Shown in pieces: positions 16,791 to 24,742 of a stretch of 44,670 nt of DNA. A model generated the notes under the pieces. That model searched no databases. It had not been told where the DNA came from and saw only the letters and a program-made list of their open reading frames with translations. The number at the start of each line of letters is the position of its first letter. Within the stretch, counting starts at the first letter, position 1. Source of the stretch: Candidatus Nanosalinarum sp. J07AB56 (lineage in GTDB: Archaea; Nanohalarchaeota; Nanosalinia; Nanosalinales; Nanosalinaceae); NCBI GenBank assembly GCA_000220355.1, contig GL982569.1:895568-940237 (forward strand), read 5' to 3'. Made by a program: the position numbers and the translations under genes.

Positions 16791-17052
16791 GACAAAAGCG
16801 CTTGATGTCATCGAGAACCCCCACATGACCGAACAGGCGATGGACGCCGTCGACAGGGAGAACAAGCTTGTTCTCATGGTCGACCTCGAGGCCGACAAGA
16901 ACCAGGTCGGGGACGCAGTCGAGCAACTGTTCGATGTCACTGTAGAGAACGTGAACACAAGCATAACCCCACAGGCACAGAAAAAGGCATTCATAAACCT
17001 AAGTGAACGCGACGACGCTATGGACGTCGCCACGCAGCTGGGGATGATGTAG
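16783..17052 (+). CDS. rpl23: Large ribosomal subunit protein uL23
   Basis: 89 residues, typical length. It opens with the family pattern ALDVIENPHMTEQAM and carries NKLVLMVDLEADKNQV plus the C-terminal KAFINLSERDDAMDVATQLG. uL23 sits at the tunnel exit and docks SRP and other nascent-chain factors. The ATG at 16783 overlaps the end of uL4 by eight bases. Confidence 0.95.
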   Translation: MDRTKALDVIENPHMTEQAMDAVDRENKLVLMVDLEADKNQVGDAVEQLFDVTVENVNTSITPQAQKKAFINLSERDDAMDVATQLGMM

Positions 17053-17060
17053 AAAACATA

Positions 17061-17768
17061 ATGGGAACACCAACGAAAAGTCAAAGCAGAGGTAAGGCGT
17101 CCGGTAACTACCAGGCGTCCGGACACAAGTCAAAGGGAAAGGTAGAGACCTCGACACGCGAGCAGTCGGGCAAAGTGGTCGACATTGTACACGATCCGGG
17201 TAGAACCGCTCCTGTGGCCGTCGTCGAGTACGAGAACGGCTCCACAAGAAACATACTGGCGCCGGAAAACATGTCTGTCGGACAACAGGTCGAGATCGGC
17301 GTGGAGGCCGAGATAAAGGAAGGAAACACGCTGCCCATCCGCGAAATACCGGAGGGAGTACCCATACACAACATAGAGCTGGCGCCGAACGACGGTGGGA
17401 AGATGGTGAGGTCTTCCGGTACCTACGCCTTCGTCGTTACGCATGAACGGGGCGAGTCCGTGGTGGAGCTCCCCTCTGGCGAGTTCAAGGACATGAATCC
17501 GGACTGCCGTGCCACTGTAGGCAAGGTGGCTGGAAGCGGTAGAAAGGACAGACCACTGATGAAGGCCGGCAACGCACATCACAAGGCCAAGGGCCGCGGC
17601 CACACCTATCCGAGTGTCAAGGGCGTTTCGATGAACGCAGTCGACCACCCGTTCGGAGGCTCCGCCAGACCCGGGCAACCGAAGACGGTCTCGCGCCACA
17701 GCTCGCCGGGTTCCAAGTCCGGCAGCGTCGCAGCTAAGAGAAGCGGAACGGGTGACAGCGACGAATGA
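17061..17768 (+). CDS. rpl2: Large ribosomal subunit protein uL2
   Basis: 235 residues, the archaeal length. Recognisable parts are VVDIVHDPGRTAPVAVV in the RNA-binding barrel, the SSGTYAFVVTHERG segment, and the C-terminal catalytic-side block VSMNAVDHPFGG with the conserved His of the peptidyl transferase region. uL2 is required for subunit association and peptide-bond formation. It begins eight bases after the uL23 stop and overlaps uS19 by four bases. Confidence 0.96.
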   Translation: MGTPTKSQSRGKASGNYQASGHKSKGKVETSTREQSGKVVDIVHDPGRTAPVAVVEYENGSTRNILAPENMSVGQQVEIGVEAEIKEGNTLPIREIPEGVPIHNIELAPNDGGKMVRSSGTYAFVVTHERGESVVELPSGEFKDMNPDCRATVGKVAGSGRKDRPLMKAGNAHHKAKGRGHTYPSVKGVSMNAVDHPFGGSARPGQPKTVSRHSSPGSKSGSVAAKRSGTGDSDE

Positions 17769-18145
17769 GCGACGAAGAGTTCAGATTCCGCGGGAAGAAA
17801 CTGGACGAAATCCAGAGCATGAACTTGAATCAGTTCGCAGACCTGTGCAACGCGGAGGCCAGAAGGAAGATACAGAGAGGCCTGCGACACATAGAGAAGG
17901 AACTGCTCGAGGACGTCCGCGAATCCGACCACGCCCGTACCCACGCAAGAAGCATGGTGGTGACGCCGGACATGGTGGGTGCGACAATAGAAGTGTACAA
18001 TGGTAAAGACTTCGTGCCCGTAGAGGTCGAGGAGGAGATGCTTGGCCACAGACTAGGAGAGTTCGCGAAAACCAGGAGAGAGGTGGAGCACAGCGCACCA
18101 GGACTTGGTGCAACACGCTCGAGCCAGCACGTGCCCCTCAAGTAA
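17765..18145 (+). CDS. rps19: Small ribosomal subunit protein uS19
   Basis: 126 residues with archaeal-type N-terminus FRFRGKKLDEIQSMNLNQF. The conserved RSMVVTPDMVGATIEVYNGK, GHRLGEFAKTR and the C-terminal VPLK end are all present. uS19 binds 16S RNA in the 30S head with uS13. The ATG at 17765 overlaps the uL2 stop; its own TAA shares the A with the uL22 ATG. Confidence 0.96.
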   Translation: MSDEEFRFRGKKLDEIQSMNLNQFADLCNAEARRKIQRGLRHIEKELLEDVRESDHARTHARSMVVTPDMVGATIEVYNGKDFVPVEVEEEMLGHRLGEFAKTRREVEHSAPGLGATRSSQHVPLK

Positions 18146-18555
18146 TGGAACTGGGTGACTATCAGGCGCAGGCGCTGGGGAAGAATCTCCGTGTGTCTTG
18201 GAAGGACTGCACGGAGATAGGACGCTTCATATCCGGGGACGACCTAGAAAAGGCCGAAACAAGGCTTCAAGAGGTAATAGACAAGTCCACCCCCGTGCCC
18301 TACACGAAGTTCGACTCGGACGTCGGCCACAGGCCCGGTCAAGGAAGCGGCCGCTACCCAGTGAAGGCGGCAGAGGCAGTACTGGATATCGTGCACGAAG
18401 CGGCAGCTAACGGCGAGCACCAAGGACTCAACCCTGACAACCTCTACGTACAGAACGTGGTGACGAACCAGGGACAGGAGTTCGCCACCCCGAAGCGCCA
18501 CAGAGGCAGAAGCTTCAAGTCCGCACACGTCCGCGTTGTGGTGGAGGAAAAATGA
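18145..18555 (+). CDS. rpl22: Large ribosomal subunit protein uL22
   Basis: 136 residues. Archaeal uL22 features are the QAQALGKNLRVSWKDCTEI start, a KAAEAVLDIVHEAAANGEHQGL helix region (split by Gly and Asn turns), and the tunnel-loop end RHRGRSFKSAHVRVVV. It lines the exit tunnel opposite uL4. Its start overlaps the uS19 stop by one base. Confidence 0.95.
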   Translation: MELGDYQAQALGKNLRVSWKDCTEIGRFISGDDLEKAETRLQEVIDKSTPVPYTKFDSDVGHRPGQGSGRYPVKAAEAVLDIVHEAAANGEHQGLNPDNLYVQNVVTNQGQEFATPKRHRGRSFKSAHVRVVVEEK

Positions 18556-18589
18556 ACATGAAAAGGATGAGACGGGAGATGAACAGATA

Positions 18590-19636
18590 GTGCAGGAGAA
18601 ACAGTTCGTACAACAGGGAATACGCCGCGTCAACCTCGATGACTTCCTAGCGAAGGAGCTCGAGGGATCCGGCTACGCCGGAAGCACAATCGAGCGAACC
18701 CCGACATCAACAAAGATAGTGATCACAGCGGAGAAACCCGGCCTGATCATCGGACGCGGGGGATCGCGTATCAGAGAGCTTACCTCCGACGTGGAGGACG
18801 AGTTCGGTTTCGAAGACCCGCAGATAGAGGTCAACGAGATAGAGGAACCGGACTCGAACGCCCAGGTCGTCGCCAACAACATGGCGGAGTGGCTTGAGAA
18901 GGGAGGAAGTGCCAAGCGCGTGGGCTACACGTACCTGCGCAGGGTCCGCGAAACCGGTGTCATAGGAGCACAGATAGAAGTATCGGGCAAACTGTCAGGC
19001 AACCGGGGTCGCACCGAGAAGTTCTCCTTTGGCTACGTGAAGAGATGCGGCGACACCGCCGACGAGCAGGTGGACCGGGGTTACCGCCTCGCGAGAACCA
19101 AGCCCGGTGCGATCGGAGTAAAGGTACGCATTATGGACTCGATGCCCGAGTTCATGCACCAAGACACCGACCTCGCGGAGAGAATCAGACACGAGTCCGA
19201 AGAAGGTACGGAGGACGAACAGGCAGATAAGATCAACCGTATCATAGAAGAGGCAGAGAACATGACAGGTGCCGAGATAGGCCGCGCCATAGAACAGCTT
19301 GAGGACGTGCAGGAAGCGGAGATAGAGGTCGACGAGGTAAGGGATGTCTACGAGAACCGCGACACGGACGAGGGAGGCGATGATACCGCAGAGGACAGTG
19401 AGGAGCAGAAGAACTCTGAGTCGGATGCGACCGAGGACGAGTCCGGAGGCGAGCAGCCCGACCAGACCGAAAGCGACAACACTGACTACGCTTCCATAGT
19501 ATCGGGCACGATAGCGGACGCGAAGGATGAACTGGACGCACTCGAAACCCCGGACTACGGAGCCGCATTGGAAGCAGAAAGCTCCGGCAAAGACAGGGTC
19601 ACGTTCGTGGAGTGGCTAGAGGAGAGGTCTGAATGA
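18590..19636 (+). CDS. rps3: Small ribosomal subunit protein uS3 with acidic linker and extra C-terminal domain
   Basis: 348 residues from GTG 18590, much longer than the roughly 210-240 of ordinary archaeal uS3. The start gives QEKQFVQQGIRRVNLDDFL, matching family N-termini; an in-frame TTG at 18536 lies inside uL22 and is rejected. The KH motif IGRGGSRI is near residue 62, and the mRNA-entry KH/C-terminal domain runs to about residue 215. Then comes an Asp/Glu/Ser-rich linker of about 45 residues and a final 50-residue segment (19484-19633) that is 27/50 identical, without gaps, to the end of uL24. uS3 shapes the mRNA entry channel; the role of the tail is unknown. Confidence 0.93.
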   Translation: MQEKQFVQQGIRRVNLDDFLAKELEGSGYAGSTIERTPTSTKIVITAEKPGLIIGRGGSRIRELTSDVEDEFGFEDPQIEVNEIEEPDSNAQVVANNMAEWLEKGGSAKRVGYTYLRRVRETGVIGAQIEVSGKLSGNRGRTEKFSFGYVKRCGDTADEQVDRGYRLARTKPGAIGVKVRIMDSMPEFMHQDTDLAERIRHESEEGTEDEQADKINRIIEEAENMTGAEIGRAIEQLEDVQEAEIEVDEVRDVYENRDTDEGGDDTAEDSEEQKNSESDATEDESGGEQPDQTESDNTDYASIVSGTIADAKDELDALETPDYGAALEAESSGKDRVTFVEWLEERSE

Positions 19637-19830
19637 GTATTCTCTCGTCCGATGAGGCCCGTGACATGGACAGCGACGAGCTGAAGAGACAGATGAACGA
19701 CCTCAAGAAGGAGCTCGTCGAGGAGCGCGGTCAGATAGAGGTCGGCGGGTTCGCGGAGAACCCAGGTAGAATCGGAGAAATCAAGAAGACTGTAGCCCGT
19801 ATAAAGACAGAGCTCAACGACCGCGAATAG
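19633..19830 (+). CDS. rpl29: Large ribosomal subunit protein uL29
   Basis: 65 residues, a two-helix protein. It shows MDSDELKRQMNDLKKELVEER and ENPGRIGEIKKTVARIKTEL, the canonical coiled pair. uL29 lies beside uL23 at the tunnel exit. Its ATG overlaps the uS3 stop by four bases. Confidence 0.93.
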   Translation: MSILSSDEARDMDSDELKRQMNDLKKELVEERGQIEVGGFAENPGRIGEIKKTVARIKTELNDRE

Positions 19831-19836
19831 ATACGA

Positions 19837-20142
19837 ATGTCGATAGACCCCAACGACGACCTTCCCGAAGAATTCTCAGCACAGGATCAAATCGCGCGAT
19901 CCGAACAGAACATAGAGGTGAAACTGGACTCCAGAACCTACGACAAGGAGATGACCGTTGTCGACAACCTAGGCGACGAAATCGACCTCGACGACCTCTC
20001 CTCCACACTCAAATCCAACCTGGCGTGTGGAGGAACCGTCAAGGAAGGTCACATCGAGCTGCAGGGAAACCACACACGCCGCATAGAGGATGTGCTGGTG
20101 GACGAAGGCTTCGAACGTGGCAACATACAGGTTCACCGTTAG
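19837..20142 (+). CDS. Translation initiation factor eIF1 / SUI1 family
   Basis: 101 residues. The SUI1 fold pattern is visible: KEMTVVDNL, then LSSTLKSNLACGGTVKEGHIELQGNH, ending VLVDEGFERGNIQVH. Archaeal aIF1 binds the 30S P-site region and enforces start-codon fidelity. Between uL29 and uS17 most archaea carry eIF1 followed by the RNase P protein Rpp29; here eIF1 is present and Rpp29 is missing. After this gene the operon is broken by a reverse-strand protease gene. Confidence 0.93.
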   Translation: MSIDPNDDLPEEFSAQDQIARSEQNIEVKLDSRTYDKEMTVVDNLGDEIDLDDLSSTLKSNLACGGTVKEGHIELQGNHTRRIEDVLVDEGFERGNIQVHR

Positions 20143-20170
20143 AGCCGCAAACCTCGGCCTCCGACCAACG

Positions 20171-20920
20171 TCAACCGTACATATCCTTCACGGTCGACTC
20201 GCACACTTCCCGCCACCGTTCATTTGGAAGCGTCGGTAGATCGCCGATACCTATTTCTCCCGACTGTGTCACGCACCTCACAACTTGGTACGCGATTCTG
20301 TAGCCTTCCGCCCAACGGTATCGGTCGCCTCCTGTCAGGAACAGCTGTTTACTGAGATTGACGCCCTCGGAGTCCTTCCAGCACCTCCTCTGTTCGAGGT
20401 CTATCAGTAGCTGTTCCGTGTCAACCTGTGGTCGCTCGCTGGTTCTCTCTGGTGTCGACCACGAGTAGCTCTTCTTGTTGTTGACGCGTTCAGCGAAGTT
20501 CATCGCGTGGCCCTCGAACCGGAGGTTGAAGTACTGCGATCTGGTGGGGTCGAAACCCGTCTGGCACCAGGCTTGGTGGCCGATCTCATGGTTCACCATA
20601 TCCTTCAGTGCAGCTCTCCAGTAGTCCACCTCTGTTGTCGCCCTGATGAAAATCTGATCCTCCTCGCTGCCGCGCATTCCCTCAACGGCCGAGAAACCCA
20701 TGAATGAGTTGCCGGGATGTGCCTCTTGGGGGTCGAATCCGGAGGTATCGGTCTCCGCGAGGTTCACGGCGAAGTCAGTCTCTATTCCGAAGACTTCTTG
20801 ACAGTGCGCGATAGCCTTCTCTGCCTCGCTCTCCAGTTCGCTGTAGTTCTCCGGTTCCCTGTACATGCCGTCCGGAACTATGCTGGACATCTCCGCACGG
20901 TATGGACGTATCTCTACCAT
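20171..20920 (-). CDS. Putative Zn-dependent protease, DUF2268-like
   Basis: 249 residues with an HEIGH zinc motif at 111-115 within MVNHEIGHQAWCQTGF and a downstream RFEGHAMNFAERV helix (E136) that can supply the third metal ligand. The layout resembles DUF2268 predicted metalloproteases, known also from haloarchaea. There is no signal peptide or membrane helix, so it should be cytoplasmic. The ATG is at 20918-20920, about 25 bases from a reverse-strand TATA-like box. It sits alone on the minus strand inside the otherwise all-forward ribosomal operon, at the place where Rpp29 is normally found. Substrate unknown. Confidence 0.75.
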   Translation of the reverse strand: MVEIRPYRAEMSSIVPDGMYREPENYSELESEAEKAIAHCQEVFGIETDFAVNLAETDTSGFDPQEAHPGNSFMGFSAVEGMRGSEEDQIFIRATTEVDYWRAALKDMVNHEIGHQAWCQTGFDPTRSQYFNLRFEGHAMNFAERVNNKKSYSWSTPERTSERPQVDTEQLLIDLEQRRCWKDSEGVNLSKQLFLTGGDRYRWAEGYRIAYQVVRCVTQSGEIGIGDLPTLPNERWREVCESTVKDMYG

Positions 20921-20940
20921 GTTCCGAACAATGTAGTTTG

Positions 20941-20950
20941 ATCTTATGAC
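20941..20950 (-). promoter_or_regulatory. TATA box of the inserted protease gene
   Basis: On the minus strand GTCATAAGAT is centred about 25 bases upstream of the ATG ending at 20920, giving a leaderless transcript. Confidence 0.5.
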
Positions 20951-20985
20951 TGCACGTGGTTTTGGCGTTGTGACTGCCGAGCACC

Positions 20986-20994
20986 ATTATAAAG
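20986..20994 (+). promoter_or_regulatory. TATA box restarting the ribosomal operon at uS17
   Basis: ATTATAAAG is a strong forward TATA core 74-82 bases before the uS17 ATG at 21068. It implies a leader of roughly 50 bases and shows that the downstream spc genes have their own promoter after the protease insertion. Confidence 0.6.
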
Positions 20995-21067
20995 TTTGGA
21001 AGACCCCTTAACCAATACGCATCTACGTAGAGGTCTCGAAACACCTCTCAAGGTGCAGAACAGACAA

Positions 21068-21346
21068 ATGAAAGACATCAGAAATCAAGTGGATGGTGAG
21101 TATCCCCTAAGAGGGAAAGAGTTCGAAGGAACAGTTGTGTCCACGGCGATGGACAAGTCGTGTACCGTGAGATGGGAGCACACGGAACCAGCTCCAAAGT
21201 ACGAGAGATACGAAAGAAGAAATACCAAGGTATCAGCACATGTACCTGAGAGCGCCGAACTGGAAGAAGGCGACAGGGTCGTGGTATCGGAAACAAGACC
21301 CATATCCAAGACGAAGAGCCACATCGTCGTTGAGGTGGAGAACTAG
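21068..21346 (+). CDS. rps17: Small ribosomal subunit protein uS17
   Basis: 92 residues from ATG 21068. Family segments are PLRGKEFEGTVVSTAMDKS, KYERYERRNTKVSAHVP and the C-terminal TRPISKTKSHIVVEV. An upstream in-frame TTG at 20996 would add 24 residues with no uS17 similarity and lies too close to the TATA box. uS17 stabilises the 5' and central domains of 16S RNA. Its TAG shares a base with the uL14 GTG start. Confidence 0.94.
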   Translation: MKDIRNQVDGEYPLRGKEFEGTVVSTAMDKSCTVRWEHTEPAPKYERYERRNTKVSAHVPESAELEEGDRVVVSETRPISKTKSHIVVEVEN

Positions 21347-21744
21347 TGAAACCTGTAGGCGGAAGCATCACGAAAACGCTGGATCGCGGGGCGCAGCTCA
21401 CCTGTGCCGACAACTCCGGTGCAAAACAGCTGGAAATAATATCGGTCGACTCCACGAACTCACGCAGGGGAAGACGAGCCACCGCAGGCGTCGGCGACAA
21501 GGTGAGAGTCAAGGTACTGAGAGGCGATCAGGAGGTGAAGGGACAGGTACACCAGGCGGTTGTAGTACGCCAAGCCAAAGAATACAGACGCCCGACAGGT
21601 CTCAGAGTCGAGTTCGAGGACAACGCCGCGGTTCTCATCGAAGAGAACGGTCTTCCGAAGGGCAACGTCACTCGCGGACCAATAGCAAAAGAAGTAGTAG
21701 AGAGGTTCTCGGCTATCGGAAAGATAGCCTCCAAAGTCGTATGA
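21346..21744 (+). CDS. rpl14: Large ribosomal subunit protein uL14
   Basis: 132 residues, normal length. Core motifs: LTCADNSGAKQLEIISV, GVGDKVRVKVLRG, VVVRQAKEYRRPTG, and the C-terminal RGPIAKEVVERFSAIGKIAS. uL14 forms an intersubunit bridge. The GTG start at 21346 overlaps the uS17 stop by one base and uL24 starts in the last four bases. Confidence 0.96.
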   Translation: MKPVGGSITKTLDRGAQLTCADNSGAKQLEIISVDSTNSRRGRRATAGVGDKVRVKVLRGDQEVKGQVHQAVVVRQAKEYRRPTGLRVEFEDNAAVLIEENGLPKGNVTRGPIAKEVVERFSAIGKIASKVV

Positions 21745-22460
21745 AGTGGTCGAAGAGCTTCCAGTCAAGTTCCGACCCACAGAAACAGAGGCTCTACAGA
21801 CAGAACGCGCCGAACCACATCAAAGACCAATTTATCTCGTGCAACCTGTCACACACCCTCCGCTCGGAGCTCGACTCCCGCAACTTCAACTTGAGAACCG
21901 GTGACCGCGTGGAAGTAATGCGAGGGGACAGAACCGGCGCAGCTGGCATAGTGAACCGCATAGACAGAGACGAGGAGAAGGTCTACATAGATGGCATTGA
22001 AATCCAGAAGGTCAACGGCACCTCTGTCCAGAAGCCGTTCCGACCCTCAAACCTCCAGATAGTGGCCCTCAACCTCGACGATCCATCGAGAATTGAAGAA
22101 TACGGCGTAGATGAGCTGGACGACGTGAGGGTCTCCGAAGAAGAGGTCGAAGAGGCACTGGAAGAGGAGGAAGAAGGCGACATGATGCAGCAGATGCAGA
22201 CCGGTGAATCCAGCATAGCCCCGGACACCTCTGCGGAAGACGAGATGGAAGGCGAGGATGAACCCGACGAAACCGAGTCGGAAGAAGAAAACCAAAGAAA
22301 GACTACCGACTACGAGGCCGTTGTAGACGGCACGATAGCAGATGCGAAGGAACAGCTTGGTGAGATGGAAGACGTGGACTACGATGAACTACTTGAGGCA
22401 GAGAAAGAAGGTAAAGACCGCAAAACATTCAAACAGTGGATAGAGAGCCAGACTGAATGA
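21741..22460 (+). CDS. rpl24: Large ribosomal subunit protein uL24 with acidic linker and extra C-terminal domain
   Basis: 239 residues, about twice the usual archaeal uL24 length. The KOW core is clear: NLRTGDRVEVMRGDRTGAAG, then KVYIDGIEIQKVNGT and PFRPSNLQIVALNLDD. After residue about 125 comes an extremely Glu/Asp-rich linker and a final 50-residue segment (22308-22457) nearly the same as the one ending uS3. uL24 starts 50S assembly and lies by the tunnel exit. The ATG at 21741 overlaps the uL14 stop; the gene in turn overlaps eS4. Confidence 0.93.
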   Translation: MKWSKSFQSSSDPQKQRLYRQNAPNHIKDQFISCNLSHTLRSELDSRNFNLRTGDRVEVMRGDRTGAAGIVNRIDRDEEKVYIDGIEIQKVNGTSVQKPFRPSNLQIVALNLDDPSRIEEYGVDELDDVRVSEEEVEEALEEEEEGDMMQQMQTGESSIAPDTSAEDEMEGEDEPDETESEEENQRKTTDYEAVVDGTIADAKEQLGEMEDVDYDELLEAEKEGKDRKTFKQWIESQTE

Positions 22461-23112
22461 CTCACCGCGGCAGGCTTGCGGCACCGCGACACTATCCGAT
22501 CTCGAGGAAGGAAACCAGCTACGTACACAATATGGAGGGATCACGCTCACCAGAGCAGGCGGTGCCTGTGTCGATAGTCCTGCGTGACATGCTGGGGTAC
22601 GCCGACAGTGAATCAGAGGCAAAAGAAATCGTACAGAACAACGGAGTGCTTCGCAATGGACAGCCGCTTTCGAGCATCAAACAGGGCGTTGCAGTTCTTG
22701 ACGTTGTTACGCTCTCTGAAGGAGACACCGGTTTCAGGGCCTTGCGCCGCAGCGACAGATTCGAGCTGGTGGAAACCGAGGACACTCGTAGATTGCGAAG
22801 ATAACAGATAAGCGTGATACCGGCAAGGGCTACGCTTACGCCCTCCACACCGGAGAAAACTATTATTCGAAGGATGACTTCGAAACCGGTTCGACACTTA
22901 TCTTCGATCAGGACTCCCTCGACCAGTCGGTAGAAATGAGGCAGAACGAGCGAGTCGTCGCTATAGACGGGGGGCACGCAGGAAAAGTGGGTGAGCTCCA
23001 AGACGTACAGTTCAACGGTAGGAGGCCGGATGAGGCGCGTTTCTCTGCGGGCGACAAAGAGTTCACTACCCGTCTCGAGAACCTGGTTGCGACAGGAGGT
23101 GTCGACCTGTGA
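22457..23112 (+). CDS. rps4e: Small ribosomal subunit protein eS4, broken by one missing base
   Basis: The first frame (to a TAA at 22802-22804) encodes the S4-like N-terminal half: RLAAPRHYPISRKET, VSIVLRDMLGYADSE and the GQPLSSIKQGVAVLDVV strand. The second half is in another frame from about 22798 to the TGA at 23110-23112: KGYAYALHTGENYYSKDDF, then a KOW-like IDGGHAGKVGEL, as in archaeal eS4. Adding one A in the CGAAGATA stretch joins the halves into a 218-residue protein of ordinary length. It is archaeal and eukaryotic specific and binds near the 16S 5' domain. The order uL24-eS4-uL5 is canonical. Confidence 0.88.
22794..22801 (+). other. Frameshift point in eS4 (one base missing)
   Basis: The codons CGA AGA TAA stop the first half; CGA AAG ATA ACA would continue into the conserved second half. 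A missing A is the simplest correction. Confidence 0.8.
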
Positions 23113-23609
23113 ACGAGATGAGGAAGATAGAGGTCGGGAAGGTTGTCGTGAACATCTCCGCTGGCGAGGTCGGTCAGGAGGTTGACAAGGCGGAAGAACT
23201 CGTGGAGAAGCTGACAGGTAAGACAGCGGTCAGAACGGAGTCCGGTCCGGACATGAAAACCTTTGGAGGCCGCGCAGGACTTAGTATCGGTGCCTCCACC
23301 ACGCTCCGCGGCGAAGAAGCCCGCGAATTTCTTGAAAAGGTGCTGCCAGCGGCCGACATATCACAGTCCAGCTTTGACGGCAATGGAAACCTGTCTTTCG
23401 GGATAGATGAGTACATCGACGTGCCTGGGGTCGAGTACGACGGTGACATCGGGATGATGGGCTTCGAAGTCGCTGTCAGCCTGGAGAGACCTGGTTACAG
23501 GGTCAAGCGCCGCGAGCACCAGGCCTCTAGCGTCGGGAAAGACCACTTGGTCTCGGATGCAGAGGCAAAAGAGTTTGTGGACAACAGCTTCGAGGTGAGT
23601 GTGCAGTGA
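23109..23609 (+). CDS. rpl5: Large ribosomal subunit protein uL5
   Basis: 166 residues, archaeal size. Signs are [18 protein letters not shown], the LTGKTAVRT strand, [19 protein letters not shown], and the C-terminal [13 protein letters not shown]. uL5 binds 5S rRNA and contacts P-site tRNA. The GTG start at 23109 overlaps the eS4 stop by four bases, as does the uS14 start with its own stop. Confidence 0.95.
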   Translation: MNEMRKIEVGKVVVNISAGEVGQEVDKAEELVEKLTGKTAVRTESGPDMKTFGGRAGLSIGASTTLRGEEAREFLEKVLPAADISQSSFDGNGNLSFGIDEYIDVPGVEYDGDIGMMGFEVAVSLERPGYRVKRREHQASSVGKDHLVSDAEAKEFVDNSFEVSVQ

Positions 23610-23830
23610 GCTATGAGAAAGTCCTGGAACAGATAGAGCACAAGCGCGGGAAGCGCGAGAAGTTCAAGAAGAACAACTCCCCCAAGGAGCGAACAAACGG
23701 CAAAAGCCAGAAAGAGTGCCGCAGATGCGGAAGAACAGGCAGAGGCATAATCTCGAAGTACGATCTCAACTACTGCCGTCAGTGCTTCCGAGAGGTAGCA
23801 GAAGAACTGGGGTTCGAACAGCTAAGATGA
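23606..23830 (+). CDS. rps14: Small ribosomal subunit protein uS14, zinc-binding form
   Basis: 74 residues. Its C-terminal half is classical uS14: [20 protein letters not shown] ending with [14 protein letters not shown]; the CxxC pairs bind zinc. The N-terminal 35 residues form a charged extension ([18 protein letters not shown]) longer than in the common 55-residue archaeal protein. uS14 sits in the 30S head. GTG start at 23606 overlapping uL5 by four bases. Confidence 0.93.
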   Translation: MSYEKVLEQIEHKRGKREKFKKNNSPKERTNGKSQKECRRCGRTGRGIISKYDLNYCRQCFREVAEELGFEQLR

Positions 23831-24219
23831 CAAACGATACCACAGCCTCGGCGCTAAACGCCATAGACAACGCCCTGAAGGCAGGGAAGCAAGAAGCGCA
23901 CCTGTCTCCTACCTCGACCACGGTGCGTGACACACTGCTGAAACTGCAGGAACATACCTACATCAAGGTGTTCGAGGAGGTGGAGGACGGGCGCGGCGAC
24001 CAGTTCAGAGTTCACCTAGAGGACGCCTCGATAAATCGCATCAAACCGGTGAAGCCGAACTTCTTCGTCGGGAGCGACGAATACCAGAAGTGGGAGAAAC
24101 GCCATCTCCCGGCACGCGGGTTCGGGGACCTGATAGTCACGACCCCACAGGGCATCATGACCCACGAAGAGGCCCGTGAACAAAATCTCGGAGGCCGACT
24201 TCTGGGGTACGTGTACTGA
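23827..24219 (+). CDS. rps8: Small ribosomal subunit protein uS8
   Basis: 130 residues. Recognised by [21 protein letters not shown], the [14 protein letters not shown] linker and the C-terminal [20 protein letters not shown], where the Gly-rich turn is conserved. uS8 binds helix 21 of 16S RNA. The ATG at 23827 overlaps the uS14 stop (ATGA). Confidence 0.95.
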   Translation: MTNDTTASALNAIDNALKAGKQEAHLSPTSTTVRDTLLKLQEHTYIKVFEEVEDGRGDQFRVHLEDASINRIKPVKPNFFVGSDEYQKWEKRHLPARGFGDLIVTTPQGIMTHEEAREQNLGGRLLGYVY

Positions 24220-24220
24220 C

Positions 24221-24742
24221 ATGCATCAACAGAGCGTTGAACTTCCGGAGAAGATCGATTCCACGTACGAAGATGGAGTCCTTCGACTGGAGAAGAACGG
24301 TAGCTCCGTGTCAAAGAGACTGGAACACGCCCAGGTGGACGTGGAGCCGTCCAGCGGAGAAGTCGTGCTGTCCACAGAGTCCGATAGACAGGACATCAGA
24401 TCGATATCGAACGCCTTCAAGGGCCACATACGCAACATGGTGGATGGTCTGCAGTCCGAGCACGAGTACAGGATGAAGACGGTGTACGCACACTTCCCTA
24501 TGGATGTATCCGTTCAGGGAGACGAGGTCGTGATAGACAACTTCATGGGTGAAAGAAATCCGCGGACGGCGCAGATACTTGACGGAGTCTCCGTGGAGAT
24601 CAACGGAGAGGAGGTCGTGGTTCGCGGTCCGAGCAAACAGAAGTCGGGTCAGACCGCGGCCAACATCGAACAGGCGTGCAAGAAAGGAGACAGGGACCCG
24701 AGAAACTTCCAAGACGGGGTGTACATCACGGAGTCGCCATGA
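24221..24742 (+). CDS. rpl6: Large ribosomal subunit protein uL6
   Basis: 173 residues from ATG 24221, one base after the uS8 stop. Two repeated domains are visible; the second carries NFMGERNPRTAQIL and the C-terminal QTAANIEQACKKGDRDPRNF with GVYI, the uL6 signature. It lies near the factor-binding site of the 50S. An in-frame upstream start inside uS8 is rejected because uS8 covers it. Confidence 0.95.
   Translation: MHQQSVELPEKIDSTYEDGVLRLEKNGSSVSKRLEHAQVDVEPSSGEVVLSTESDRQDIRSISNAFKGHIRNMVDGLQSEHEYRMKTVYAHFPMDVSVQGDEVVIDNFMGERNPRTAQILDGVSVEINGEEVVVRGPSKQKSGQTAANIEQACKKGDRDPRNFQDGVYITESP

Noticed and set aside
18536-18589. uS3 starting at TTG 18536 within uL22
   Set aside because: The extension has no uS3 pattern; GTG 18590 matches family N-termini.
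20996-21067. uS17 starting at TTG 20996
   Set aside because: It would begin within two bases of the TATA box and add 24 unrelated residues.
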